DNA of 36,123 nucleotides from an uncultured Clostridia bacterium (GCA_947589015.1 CANPZF010000020.1:1-36123), one strand, 5' to 3'. Shown: positions 1 through 7,779, numbered from the stretch's first letter. Program-made: numbers and translations. The notes: generated from the letters alone by a model not told the origin.

Positions 1-10
1 TAGCATAAGT

Positions 11-136
11 TGCCATTTAAGAACGTCCCCATTGGCAATTTAAGAACGTCCCCTTTGGCAATTTAAGAACGTCCCCTTTGGCAATTTAAGAACGTCCCCT
101 TTGGCAAGCCTCATTGGCAAGTCCCCGCTGGCAAAA
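11..136. repeat. REP-like tandem array (23-bp units)
   Basis: The decamer GAACGTCCCC recurs at 21, 44, 67 and 90, an exact 23-bp period. The units are joined by TTTGGCAATTTAA-type sequence, and degenerate units (GGCAAG, GTCCCCGCTGGCAA) follow to about 136. Read on the other strand, the unit is TTGCCAAAGGGGACGTTC, clearly related to the arms of the two long palindromes at 30022 and 32899. Sequences of this kind are known around REP-associated (IS200/IS605-like Y1) transposases; no such transposase is encoded in the window. The array lies just upstream of the rny promoter. Confidence 0.75.
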
Positions 137-167
137 ATGGTAAATAAAGTTTTTTCAACGAAAGCAC

Positions 168-196
168 TTGACAGTTTACTATAATAAAGATAAAAT
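168..196 (+). promoter_or_regulatory. sigma-A promoter of rny
   Basis: A consensus -35 TTGACA (168-173), a 17-bp spacer and -10 TAAAAT (191-196) lie about 87 bp before the rny start, just after the repeat array. Confidence 0.75.
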
Positions 197-282
197 ATAT
201 AAGAGGAAAAAATATATGAAAATAATATAAATATATATTTTATTCGAACATTGAAAATTAAATAAGAAAGAGGTGTAAGATT

Positions 283-1824
283 ATGAATATCGTAATCATT
301 ATTGCCGCTGTCTTAATCTCATTGATAGTCGGAGCTATAGTAGGTTTTACATACAGAAAAAAGGTTGCAGAATCTAAAATTCAAGGAGCAGAAAATGAAG
401 CTAAGAGATTAGTTGATTTAGCGAAAATAGAAGCTGAAAACTTAAAAAAGGAAGAAATTTTTAAAGCAAAAGAAGAAATTATGGCTAGTCGAAAAGAATT
501 AGATCAGGAGATTAAAGAGAGAAGAGGCGAAATACAAAAACAAGAAACAAGGCTTATTCAGAAAGAAGAAAATTTGGAGAAACGTTCAGAGAATTTTGAG
601 AAAAAAGAACAAGAAGTAGAAAGAGAGTTACACAATGTAGAAGATCAAAAACAAGAAATCCAAAAATTATATGACCAAGAAATAATTGAACTTCAAAGAA
701 TAGCATCATTAACTAAGGAACAAGCAAAAGAAAGACTTTTATCAGAAATGGAAAGAGAAATTGTAGCGGAAAAAGCAAACTTAATAAGAGAAAAAGAACA
801 AAAAGCCAAAGAAGAAGCAACGAAAAATGCAAAAGAAATATTAACATATGCTGTACAAAAATGTGCAGCGGATCATTCACAAGAAACTACAGTATCTATA
901 GTATCTCTTCCAAATGATGATATGAAGGGAAGAATTATTGGTAGAGAAGGAAGAAATATAAAAGCACTCGAAACATTGACAGGTATTGATTTAATTATAG
1001 ATGATACACCTGAAGCAGTAGTTCTATCAGGATTTGATCCACTAAGAAGAGAAGTTGCTAAAATTGCACTAGAAAAATTAATTGAAGATGGAAGAATTCA
1101 TCCAGCAAAAATTGAAGAAATGGTAGAAAAGGCTAAGGAAGAAGTAGATAACACAATAAAAGAAGAAGGAGAAAGAGCAGTTTTAGAAACAGGTGTTATA
1201 GGATTACATCCAGATTTAGTTAAATTAATAGGAAAATTAAAATATAGAACTAGTTATGGACAAAATGTATTAAATCACTCTATAGAAGTTTCTAATTTGG
1301 CTAGAATTATGGCAGAGGAATTAGGATTGGATCCTAAAAGGGCTAGAAGGGCTGGTTTATTACATGATATAGGAAAGGCATTAGATCATGATATGGAAGG
1401 AACACATGTTGAAATAGGTGTTGAAATTCTAAAGAAATATAAAGAAAATCCATTAATAATAAATGCGGTAGAAGCACATCATGGAGATGTAGAGCCACAA
1501 ACTTTGGAAGCCGTTTTAGTACAAGCAGCAGATGCAATATCAGCTTCAAGACCAGGTGCAAGGCGTGAAACATTAGAAGCCTACATTAAAAGATTACAGA
1601 ATCTTGAAGAAATAGCAGATTCATTTGAAGGCGTAGAAAAATCATTTGCTATACAAGCAGGACGTGAAGTTAGAATTATTGTAAAACCAGATAAAATATC
1701 AGATGATCAAATGACTATTCTTGCAAGAGATGTTTCTAAAAAGGTTGAAGATGAAATGGATTATCCAGGACAAATAAAAGTTAATGTAATAAGAGAAACA
1801 AGAGTAGTAGATTATGCAAAATAA
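283..1824 (+). CDS. rny: ribonuclease Y
   Basis: Membrane-anchored endoribonuclease that starts mRNA decay in Firmicutes. The 513-aa length is typical. The order is an N-terminal membrane helix (residues 4-22), a long charged coiled coil (about 25-190), a KH RNA-binding domain with [10 protein letters not shown] (216-225), and an HD metal-dependent phosphohydrolase domain with [12 protein letters not shown] (about 358-369) and EAHHGD. The ATG at 283 follows an AAGAGGTG Shine-Dalgarno at about 7 bases. It is monocistronic here, with its own promoter and a strong terminator. In Bacillus, ymdB directly follows rny; here a small opposite-strand gene lies between them. Confidence 0.97.
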   Translation: MNIVIIIAAVLISLIVGAIVGFTYRKKVAESKIQGAENEAKRLVDLAKIEAENLKKEEIFKAKEEIMASRKELDQEIKERRGEIQKQETRLIQKEENLEKRSENFEKKEQEVERELHNVEDQKQEIQKLYDQEIIELQRIASLTKEQAKERLLSEMEREIVAEKANLIREKEQKAKEEATKNAKEILTYAVQKCAADHSQETTVSIVSLPNDDMKGRIIGREGRNIKALETLTGIDLIIDDTPEAVVLSGFDPLRREVAKIALEKLIEDGRIHPAKIEEMVEKAKEEVDNTIKEEGERAVLETGVIGLHPDLVKLIGKLKYRTSYGQNVLNHSIEVSNLARIMAEELGLDPKRARRAGLLHDIGKALDHDMEGTHVEIGVEILKKYKENPLIINAVEAHHGDVEPQTLEAVLVQAADAISASRPGARRETLEAYIKRLQNLEEIADSFEGVEKSFAIQAGREVRIIVKPDKISDDQMTILARDVSKKVEDEMDYPGQIKVNVIRETRVVDYAK

Positions 1825-1832
1825 AATTTAAT

Positions 1833-1866
1833 AAGACCCCCCAACTTTTTCAAGTTGGGGGGTCTT
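1833..1866. terminator. rho-independent terminator shared by rny and the opposite gene
   Basis: A perfect 15-bp stem (AAGACCCCCCAACTT and complement) surrounds a 4-base loop TTTC. The inverted repeat is GC-rich in an AT-rich setting. It lies between two convergent genes and can serve both; the U-run on the plus strand is short (TCTTGT). Confidence 0.85.
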
Positions 1867-1877
1867 GTCAGATACAG

Positions 1878-2138
1878 TTACTTAACCAAGCGGTATAGAT
1901 CTCTTATACAGATGAGCAAGTACCCGTGTGCAAGCTTCAAGCCGATAAGATTGCTAATTGCCCGTTTGTATAACGGGTCATATTCGACGGGGACTATACA
2001 GCCATCCTCTGACGACAATTCGAGTGAGCAGAAATCGGGCACTTTTGTAGCTGCATCGCTGTTTAAAAAGCTTCTCAAAGCTTGGAAACTAAATTCTTGT
2101 AACAGTAAATTAACCTTTACAAATACATATTTATGCAT
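1878..2138 (-). CDS. small hypothetical protein (86 aa)
   Basis: I do not recognise this gene. It is supported by an ideal GGAGGTGTAAAT ribosome site directly before the ATG at 2138 and by a stop next to the terminator it shares with rny. An in-frame extension to 2204 exists, but this internal ATG has the Shine-Dalgarno. The protein begins MHKYVFVKVNLLLQEF, has an acidic/Cys patch (FCSLELSSEDGCIV) and ends in a hydrophobic then basic tail (YLLICIRDLYRLVK). There is no signal peptide or clear membrane helix. Its body is richer in G+C (CGG, GCC, GTC codons) than its neighbours, which hints at recent acquisition or a different constraint. It splits the usual rny-ymdB neighbourhood. Confidence 0.6.
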   Translation of the reverse strand: MHKYVFVKVNLLLQEFSFQALRSFLNSDAATKVPDFCSLELSSEDGCIVPVEYDPLYKRAISNLIGLKLAHGYLLICIRDLYRLVK

Positions 2139-2284
2139 ATTTACACCTCCATTTGGATTAATAAAAAGCAATATAATATTAACATAAAATTGAAAAATAA
2201 TCAATAGTTATATATTGCAAAGTATTAAATATTTATATATAATGTTATATATTTAAAATAAAAAATGAGAAAGGATGAACAAAT

Positions 2285-3055
2285 TTGAAAATTTTAGCAG
2301 TTGGAGATTTAATAGGAAATGCAGGTATTAAAGAATTAAAGAAAAATTTGTCAGATATAAGAGAAAAAGAAAATATAGATTTTGTAATAGTAAATGGTGA
2401 AAATTCAGCAGAAGGAATGGGAATTACAGAAAAAAACTTTCAGGATATATTGGCACAAAAAGTAGATGTTATAACAATGGGAAATCACACCTGGGGAAAA
2501 AAAGATATATTTAAATTTATAGACCATCCACAAATAATAAGACCAGCAAATTATCCAAAGGGAGTTGTAGGAAAGGGATATGCTATATATAAATGTCAGA
2601 ATAAAAAAATAGCAGTTTTAAACTTAATAGGAAGGGTAGATATGAACATTTTATCAGAAAATCCTTTTATTATAGCAGAAAAAATAGTAAATGAAATATC
2701 AAAAAGAGTGGATATGATATTTGTAGACTTTCATGCAGAAGCAACAGCGGAGAAAATAGCAATGGGATATTTTTTAGATGGAAAAGTTACAGCAGTATAT
2801 GGAACGCATACACATGTACAAACAGCGGATGAAAAGATTTTACCAAACAAAACAGCATATATTACAGATATAGGAATGACAGGTCCAAAAAATTCTGTAA
2901 TAGGAATGGATATAGAGGTATCTTTAAAAAGATTTAAAACAACATTACCAGAGAAATATAAAATAGCAGAAGGACAATGCATGTTTAATGGAATTATATT
3001 TGAAATTGATGATGAAAAAAATCGAGTAAAAGAAATAAAAAGGATATATAGATAG
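2285..3055 (+). CDS. ymdB: YmdB-family metallophosphoesterase (2',3'-cyclic nucleotide phosphodiesterase)
   Basis: A dimetal phosphoesterase of the YmdB family. In Bacillus the homologue hydrolyses 2',3'-cAMP/cGMP and affects biofilm formation and motility gene expression. The 256-aa length fits the family. Metal-binding motifs are visible in order: VGDLIGNAG (Asp8), NGENSAEG (Glu39/Asn40), MGNHTWG (Asn67/His68), DFHAEATAEK and YGTHTHVQTAD near residue 175. The start is TTG at 2285, supported by AGAAAGGA about 9 bases upstream and by the family N-terminus MKILAVGD. It is in the conserved order rny - ymdB - spoVS. Confidence 0.95.
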   Translation: MKILAVGDLIGNAGIKELKKNLSDIREKENIDFVIVNGENSAEGMGITEKNFQDILAQKVDVITMGNHTWGKKDIFKFIDHPQIIRPANYPKGVVGKGYAIYKCQNKKIAVLNLIGRVDMNILSENPFIIAEKIVNEISKRVDMIFVDFHAEATAEKIAMGYFLDGKVTAVYGTHTHVQTADEKILPNKTAYITDIGMTGPKNSVIGMDIEVSLKRFKTTLPEKYKIAEGQCMFNGIIFEIDDEKNRVKEIKRIYR

Positions 3056-3114
3056 AAAATGTCGAAATACACACATTATTGCGATGAAAAATGGATAAAA
3101 TTCCCAAAAATATA

Positions 3115-3143
3115 TTTACAATAATTTCCAAATATTGTAAAAT
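3115..3143 (+). promoter_or_regulatory. candidate promoter of spoVS
   Basis: TTTACA (3115-3120), a 17-bp spacer and TAAAAT (3138-3143) fit a sigma-A promoter about 50 bp before the start. In Bacillus spoVS depends on sigma-H, and I see no convincing sigma-H site here. Confidence 0.5.
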
Positions 3144-3194
3144 CGAAAATGTAAAAGTTGCAACAAAAAATAAAATTATAGGAGGCAAAAGAAA

Positions 3195-3458
3195 ATGGAA
3201 ATTTTAAAAATTTCATCAAAATCAAACCCAAATTCAGTAGCAGGAGCAATAGCTGGATTAGTAAAGGAATCAAGTAGGGCAGAAATGCAGGCTATTGGAG
3301 CAGGAGCATTAAACCAAGCTGTAAAAGCAGTAGCTATAGCAAGAGGATTTGTAGCACCAGCTGGAGTAGATTTAATATGTATACCAGCATTTGCAGAGGT
3401 TGAAGTTGAAGGAGAAGACAGAACTGGTATAAAGCTTATTGTAGAATCAAGAACATAA
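3195..3458 (+). CDS. spoVS: stage V sporulation protein S
   Basis: Small Alba-like protein needed for normal sporulation (coat assembly, septation) in Bacillus. At 87 aa it is full length. The highly conserved family sequence is visible: MEILKISSKSNPNSVAGAIA at the start, then GAGALNQAVKA, and GEDRTGIKLIVESR at the end. An AGGAGG site sits about 9 bases before the ATG. It follows ymdB and has its own hairpin terminator. Confidence 0.97.
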   Translation: MEILKISSKSNPNSVAGAIAGLVKESSRAEMQAIGAGALNQAVKAVAIARGFVAPAGVDLICIPAFAEVEVEGEDRTGIKLIVESRT

Positions 3459-3465
3459 ATAAGAT

Positions 3466-3489
3466 ACAGACTGCTTAGCAGTCTGTTTT
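3466..3489 (+). terminator. terminator after spoVS
   Basis: Perfect 9-bp stem ACAGACTGC / GCAGTCTGT with loop TTA, followed by TTTTG, starting 8 bases after the spoVS stop. Confidence 0.85.
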
Positions 3490-3492
3490 GTA

Positions 3493-3520
3493 TTGACAAT
3501 TTTATAACTTTGTGTAAAAA
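3493..3520 (+). promoter_or_regulatory. candidate promoter of the micro-ORF/dut unit
   Basis: A consensus -35 TTGACA (3493-3498) is followed after 16 bp by TAAAAA (3515-3520). The -10 is weak, but its position just after the spoVS terminator is right. Confidence 0.45.
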
Positions 3521-3550
3521 TAGAATAGAAATAAATTATAGGAGGAATAA

Positions 3551-3607
3551 AGGTTGAAAAATAATTATAATTTTTTTCCAACCAGATTTGTGCCTTAGAA
3601 AGGAATG
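3551..3607 (+). repeat. dispersed 57-bp element with a 14-codon micro-ORF, copy 1
   Basis: Nearly identical to 31005-31061; within the shared block I find a single base change. It holds an ORF at 3554-3598: TTG start, peptide MKNNYNFFPTRFVP, stop TAG. A strong GGAGG lies about 9 bases before the TTG. The only difference between the copies is TAT versus TAC for the Tyr codon, a silent change. Right after the stop comes AAAGGA, usable as the ribosome site of the next gene, which suggests translational coupling. The element can also fold (GGTTG-AAAAA with TTTTT-CCAACC). It may be a leader peptide, a mobile small repeat, or both. Confidence 0.6.
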
Positions 3608-3616
3608 GTAGTAAAA

Positions 3617-4078
3617 ATGGAAAAAATAAGAGGATTTGAAATTGCAAAAGGATTTGAAGATAGTAATATAAATTTACCAGTAAGAAAAACCAAATATTCT
3701 GCTGGATATGATATAGAGGCAGCAGAAGACATAGTAATACCTAGTTTTAAGAAAGGGCAAAATCCTACACTTGTAAAAACAGGATTAAAAGTATATATGC
3801 AAGATGATGAAGTAGTATTACTTTATAATAGAAGTTCAAATCCAAAGAAGAAAGGATTAATTTTAGCAAATAGTGTAGGAGTAATAGATAAAGACTATTA
3901 TGAAAATCCAGATAATGATGGACATTTTATGTTTGCTTTTTATAATATAAAAGAAGAAGATATTACAATAAAAAAGGGAGAAGTTATAGGTCAAGCTATT
4001 TTCCAAAAATATTTATTAACAGATGATGATAAAGCGGAAGGAGAAAGAGTAGGAGGATTTGGGTCTACTAACAAATAA
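3617..4078 (+). CDS. dut: dUTP diphosphatase (dUTPase)
   Basis: Hydrolyses dUTP to dUMP and pyrophosphate, keeping uracil out of DNA and feeding dTMP synthesis. The five trimeric-dUTPase motifs appear in order: AGYDIEA (I), NRSSNPKKKG (II), NSVGVIDKDYYENPDNDG (III), KGEVIGQAIFQKY (IV) and the C-terminal ERVGGFGSTNK (V). I chose the ATG at 3617 (153 aa). The upstream in-frame ATG at 3605 abuts the AAAGGA ribosome site with no spacing, whereas 3617 is 12 bases away. A 14-codon micro-ORF ends just upstream, so dut translation may be coupled to it. Confidence 0.93.
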   Translation: MEKIRGFEIAKGFEDSNINLPVRKTKYSAGYDIEAAEDIVIPSFKKGQNPTLVKTGLKVYMQDDEVVLLYNRSSNPKKKGLILANSVGVIDKDYYENPDNDGHFMFAFYNIKEEDITIKKGEVIGQAIFQKYLLTDDDKAEGERVGGFGSTNK

Positions 4079-4132
4079 AAAAATTTATGCTTAGAGCCAC
4101 AATGGTTACATGGAATATATGGAGAGAAAAAT

Positions 4133-4163
4133 GACAAAAAGTCTTTGACTTTTGTCTTTTTTT
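4133..4163 (+). terminator. terminator after dut
   Basis: GACAAAAAGTC / GACTTTTGTC with a TTT loop (one bulged A), followed by seven T. It overlaps the -35 and spacer of the next promoter. Confidence 0.7.
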
Positions 4164-4173
4164 ATAGTATAAT
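4145..4173 (+). promoter_or_regulatory. sigma-A promoter of the CarD gene
   Basis: TTGACT (4145-4150), exactly 17 bp, TATAAT (4168-4173). The -35 and spacer lie inside the 3' half of the upstream terminator, so terminator and promoter share bases. Confidence 0.8.
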
Positions 4174-4192
4174 AAATATGGTTAAAAAATCC

Positions 4193-4238
4193 AATAAAGT
4201 TATTTTTTAGTATAAACATAACTTTATTATATTTTTTT
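4193..4238 (+). promoter_or_regulatory. terminator-like hairpin in the carD 5' leader
   Basis: A perfect 11-bp inverted repeat AATAAAGTTAT (4193-4203) / ATAACTTTATT (4218-4228) is followed by ATATTTTTTT. It lies between the promoter and the coding start, the layout of an attenuator. The stem is AU-rich, so it may be weak. Confidence 0.45.
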
Positions 4239-4270
4239 CGCCCAATAAAATGCTGAAAGGAGTGACTTAC

Positions 4271-4840
4271 ATGTTTAATGTAGGAGACAAGATTGTATAC
4301 CCTATGCATGGTGCAGGTACAATAGATTCAATAGAAGAAAAAGATATATTAGGAGAAAAACAGTCTTATTACATACTAAAAATGCCTGGAGAGGTAAAGG
4401 TAATGATTCCGACTGCAAAGGCGGAGGAAGTAGGAGTAAGAAACATTATAGACAAAGAGTCAGCAGATAAAGTATTTGGAATATTAGAAAAAGATGAAAC
4501 AGAAATGGACAAAAATTGGAATAAACGTTATAGAGATAATATGGACAAGATGAAAAGTGGAAATATTTATGAAATTGCAGATATAGTTAGAAATTTAAGC
4601 TTTAAACAAAAGGAAAAAGGTCTTTCAACAGGGGAAAAGAAAATGCTTAATAATGCTAAACAAATTTTAGTTAGTGAGTTGGTATTAGCAGAACATGCAA
4701 CTCAAGACGAAGTAGAGCAACTAGTTGAAAACAAGATAAACACTTCATTTATGATGTTTAAATCAGAAGAAAATATTCAAGAAAGTGTAGTAAATAAATT
4801 TATACCTTATGATGGAACAGGAACATCTGATAATATATAA
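4271..4840 (+). CDS. CarD/CdnL-family transcription regulator
   Basis: CarD-type proteins bind the RNA polymerase beta subunit through an N-terminal Tudor-like domain and stabilise the promoter open complex. The family N-terminus FNVGDKIVYPMHGAGTI is at residues 2-18, followed by KQSYYILKMPGEVKVMIP; the rest is the helical DNA-binding part. I chose the ATG at 4271 (189 aa) because AAAGGAGTG sits about 7 bases before it. An in-frame ATG at 4250 lies upstream of that ribosome site and is unlikely. It has its own promoter, a leader hairpin and a terminator. Confidence 0.92.
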   Translation: MFNVGDKIVYPMHGAGTIDSIEEKDILGEKQSYYILKMPGEVKVMIPTAKAEEVGVRNIIDKESADKVFGILEKDETEMDKNWNKRYRDNMDKMKSGNIYEIADIVRNLSFKQKEKGLSTGEKKMLNNAKQILVSELVLAEHATQDEVEQLVENKINTSFMMFKSEENIQESVVNKFIPYDGTGTSDNI

Positions 4841-4877
4841 AAATAAATAGAAGTCTTTAATGACTTCTATTTATTTT
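4841..4877. terminator. bidirectional terminator between carD and the ABC gene
   Basis: Perfect 15-bp stem AAATAAATAGAAGTC / GACTTCTATTTATTT around a TTTAAT loop, with A and T tracts on the two sides. The stop codon of the minus-strand ABC gene (4876-4878) lies at its edge. Confidence 0.85.
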
Positions 4878-6285
4878 AGTTTTCCATATAAGCCTTTTTT
4901 GCTGCTTCCTCGACTTCTTTTATTGAAACATCTCTATCAATTCCATAACATATATTTTCATATATTGTACCAGCTATTAGGAAAGGACTTTGTGGAACTA
5001 AAGCAATTATTTCAGATATATCTTTCCTATTTAATGAACTTATATCCTTTGAATCTATTATTATAGTTCCATATCCTTTTTCTAATTTACATATTGCTTT
5101 AATTAGTGATGATTTTCCACATCCACTTGGACCTGCTATTCCTAAAAACATTCCTCTATCTATTGATAAATTAAAGTTATCTAATATTATTTTGTCCGTA
5201 TCTTCATTATAATAAAACATTAAATCTTTAATTTGTACAACTGGTTTTATATCTAATTTTTCTTTCTTATCTGATATTTCACTATATGAAAAATCGTTAG
5301 GTATTTCTACCATTTTAAAGAAATCTGTAGCTAAAACTGTACATTCAGATAATTCATCAAATATTCTATGTAATTCCTCTAGAGGTTTTATTAGTTGATT
5401 AAAACATAAATATGCTGTCAATACTGCTCCAACAGATATTATATTTTTAGTTGCTAAATAAGTTGAAATTCCAATTATTAATACCGTGAAAAATGCTTGA
5501 TTTACAAATTTTAAACAGTCATATAATGCCATTGCTTTATGATGTTTCATTTCCTTTTTTCTTAAAAATTCTGATTTATTATCAAATCTATTCGTTTCAA
5601 AATCTACACTATCACTGATTCTTATAACTTCTATACCATTTATTAGTTCAACAATAGTGCCGTCCATTTGTGACTTACTTTCTAAAAGCTCTACTCTTAT
5701 TCCTTTTTGACTATTTATTTGTTTGAATACTATAAATATTCCAATTGGTATTACTAGCATCATTGGTAAAGCAAGTACAAATGGTAAGGTAATAAATATT
5801 GTTATAATTGCAGCAATACTATTGAATATTGCCGGTGCAAAATCCATAAATAATAGCTTTTCTAATTTTACTGTTCCCTCTAAGCATCTATTCATTCTTC
5901 CATGTATGTTTCCTGTCATATTTTCTCTAAAATATGATAATGGTGCCATAAGTAAAGATTTTATTACCATTCCTCTTGCTTGTTTTTCTGTTCTTGTTGC
6001 AGTATCTTCTACCATAACCCTTCTAGCGATTTTTATAACTTCATTTACAACTAATATTAAAATTAAAAATGGTATAACCTTAGAAAATGCTATTTCACTT
6101 TGTGTCAGAATGTCGTCTGTTAACCATCCAATAGCTTTAGGTGTAATTTGTGTTAATCCTGCAGATATAATCATAATAAGTACAATTACTAGAAAAGATA
6201 TTTTTTGCTTTTTGGTTAATATTTTATATAACTTTTTTAATACATTTTTTATTGATACATTTTTTACTTTTTTCATAACCCACAT
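4876..6285 (-). CDS. ABC exporter, C-terminally truncated (likely non-functional)
   Basis: An exporter-type half-transporter of 469 aa. It has a transmembrane domain with several hydrophobic helices (for example residues 32-50, 70-84, 155-190, 265-295) and then the start of an ATPase domain: Walker A GPSGCGKSS near residue 390 and Q-loop VPQSPFLIAGTIYENI near 430. The protein then stops at KKAYMEN. The LSGGQ signature, Walker B, D-loop and H-loop are missing, about 110-130 residues compared with full-length relatives. The stop lies at the edge of the carD terminator, as if the 3' end was lost by deletion. Without these motifs it should not hydrolyse ATP alone. The start is uncertain: neither the ATG at 6285 nor the one at 6276 has a good ribosome site. 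Confidence 0.8.
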   Translation of the reverse strand: MWVMKKVKNVSIKNVLKKLYKILTKKQKISFLVIVLIMIISAGLTQITPKAIGWLTDDILTQSEIAFSKVIPFLILILVVNEVIKIARRVMVEDTATRTEKQARGMVIKSLLMAPLSYFRENMTGNIHGRMNRCLEGTVKLEKLLFMDFAPAIFNSIAAIITIFITLPFVLALPMMLVIPIGIFIVFKQINSQKGIRVELLESKSQMDGTIVELINGIEVIRISDSVDFETNRFDNKSEFLRKKEMKHHKAMALYDCLKFVNQAFFTVLIIGISTYLATKNIISVGAVLTAYLCFNQLIKPLEELHRIFDELSECTVLATDFFKMVEIPNDFSYSEISDKKEKLDIKPVVQIKDLMFYYNEDTDKIILDNFNLSIDRGMFLGIAGPSGCGKSSLIKAICKLEKGYGTIIIDSKDISSLNRKDISEIIALVPQSPFLIAGTIYENICYGIDRDVSIKEVEEAAKKAYMEN

Positions 6286-6491
6286 CTATTAATAAACTAT
6301 ATATATTATGGCATATATTTACAATGTAAGCAATTCTTGAGAATTTTGTTTTTAATCTTTCTAATTTCTCAAAATATAAATTTTCAACTGTTATAGGTAA
6401 AATTTTTATATGCCTTAAATTTAAGAAAAGTATTTAATTATGGATAAATTTATGATATAGTAATAATTAAATAAAATGTTTGGAGAGAAAT

Positions 6492-6905
6492 ATGGAGGAA
6501 TACAAATTAAAGCACTCATTAGCTGTTGCTAAAAAGATGATTGAAATAGGAAAAGAATGTAATTTAGATGATAAGGAATTACAAGATTTATTTGTATTAG
6601 GATTTAACCATGATATTGGTTATGAGTATGGAAATAATTTCAGCCATGAACATATTGGTGGAGAAATACTAAAAAGAAATAATTATAAATATTGGAAAGA
6701 AGTTTATTATCATGGAGATATAAATACACAATACTCATCATTATTTTTACAAATATTAAATAAAGCAGATATGCAAATTGATAAATATGGTAATGATGTT
6801 GGTTATACAAAAAGACTAGAAGATATTAAAGACAGATATGGAGAAAATTCAATAACTTATAAAAATGCAGAAATATTAATATCAAAGTTAAGGAGTGAAG
6901 ATTAG
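6492..6905 (+). CDS. HD-domain phosphohydrolase
   Basis: A 137-aa stand-alone HD protein. The metal-binding pattern is visible: KHSLAVAKKM near the start (first His), FNHDIGYEYG (His-Asp pair) near residue 46, then FSHEHIGGEIL and YYHGD. Substrates of such short HD proteins are often nucleotides, but nothing here identifies one. I chose the ATG at 6492 because GGAGAG lies about 4 bases before it; an in-frame TTG at 6480 overlaps that site. It is followed by a HAD hydrolase on the same strand. Confidence 0.8.
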   Translation: MEEYKLKHSLAVAKKMIEIGKECNLDDKELQDLFVLGFNHDIGYEYGNNFSHEHIGGEILKRNNYKYWKEVYYHGDINTQYSSLFLQILNKADMQIDKYGNDVGYTKRLEDIKDRYGENSITYKNAEILISKLRSED

Positions 6906-7029
6906 AAATGGAAGAATATTTGGAAATGAACAAAGATATGACCAAAGTATAAATGGTGCAATAATAAGCAATGGAAAAGTACATGATGAAGTTGTTAATA
7001 CAATTAAAAAATATATTGTTGAGGAGTAA
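6895..7029 (+). pseudogene. possible gene remnant or 44-aa ORF
   Basis: The space between the HD and HAD genes holds an open frame from GTG at 6895, overlapping the HD gene end, to TAA at 7029. It reads MKIRNGRIFGNEQRY, then DQSINGAIISNGKVHDEV, and ends KKYIVEE. The composition looks protein-like, but no ribosome site is correctly placed and I do not recognise a family. It may be the tail of a decayed gene. Confidence 0.25.
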
Positions 7030-7085
7030 AGGAAAAAACAAACCTAAAGAAGATATCATTAAGAATAATACGAAAGGAAATATAT

Positions 7086-7685
7086 ATGATTAAAAATATT
7101 GTATTTGATTTAGGAAATGTATTATTAAAAGATACCCCATCAATTATTTTAAAAGATATGGAATTACCGAATGAAATTCAAAAAAATATTAAAAGTGAAT
7201 TCTTTAATAATTGGAATTGTATAGATTTGGGAGAAGAAACAATAAAAGAACATTTTAACAATTGTAAATTTAATTTTGCTATTGATGAAAGTGTACGAGA
7301 AATATTATTAAACTACTATAAATATAGACCTTTCAATAATGAAATGATTGAGTTAATGAATAAATTAAAACATAATAACTATAAGATTTTTATATTATCA
7401 AATAATAATAAAGAAACCTATGAGTATTTAAAACAATTACCAATGTTTCAGTGTATAAATGGATGGATTGTATCTTGCGATTATCATATCATAAAACCTA
7501 ATAAAGAAATATATGTAAAATTATTTGAAAATTTTAATATCAGGGCTGAAGAAAGTTTTTTTATAGATGACAAAACTGAAAATGTTGAAGTAGGAAAAAT
7601 ATTGGGAATGAAAGGCTTTGTATTTGACAATAACATTGATAATTTAATAACTAATATAAAAGAAAATAATATTATAATTTTATAA
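7086..7685 (+). CDS. HAD-superfamily hydrolase (YihX-like)
   Basis: A 199-aa haloacid-dehalogenase-type phosphatase. Motif I is FDLGNVLL (Asp8; the DxG form seen in YihX-like members in place of DxD), motif II ILSNNN near residue 105, motif III KPNKEIY near 139 and motif IV FFIDDKTENV near 158. A helical cap lies between motifs I and II (about residues 15-85). AAAGGA precedes the ATG at a good distance. Its position after the HD hydrolase suggests both act on small phosphorylated metabolites; the substrate is unknown. Confidence 0.85.
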   Translation: MIKNIVFDLGNVLLKDTPSIILKDMELPNEIQKNIKSEFFNNWNCIDLGEETIKEHFNNCKFNFAIDESVREILLNYYKYRPFNNEMIELMNKLKHNNYKIFILSNNNKETYEYLKQLPMFQCINGWIVSCDYHIIKPNKEIYVKLFENFNIRAEESFFIDDKTENVEVGKILGMKGFVFDNNIDNLITNIKENNIIIL

Positions 7686-7737
7686 ATATATTGTGTTTCA
7701 AAGCACCTATAAAATAGGGTATTTTCCGAAATTACGC

Positions 7738-7773
7738 AAAAAAATACAGGTTAGAAATTTAATTTCTAGCCTG
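7738..7773 (-). terminator. terminator of tRNA-Leu
   Basis: On the minus strand, a 12-bp stem (CAGGCTAGAAAT / ATTTCTAACCTG with one G-U pair, loop TAA) is followed by TATTTTTTT, directly downstream of the tRNA. Confidence 0.75.
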
Positions 7774-7779
7774 ATATTT

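Noticed and set aside
11..136. CRISPR array
   Set aside because: The 23-bp period is continuous, without spacers of different sequence, and no cas genes are present.
1855..2187. Plus-strand ORF over the terminator and the small minus-strand gene
   Set aside because: It begins inside the rny terminator and has no ribosome site; the minus strand has an ideal one.
5723..6292. 189-codon plus-strand ORF with hydrophobic sequence
   Set aside because: It is antisense to the transmembrane part of the ABC exporter, has no ribosome site and is an AT-rich shadow.
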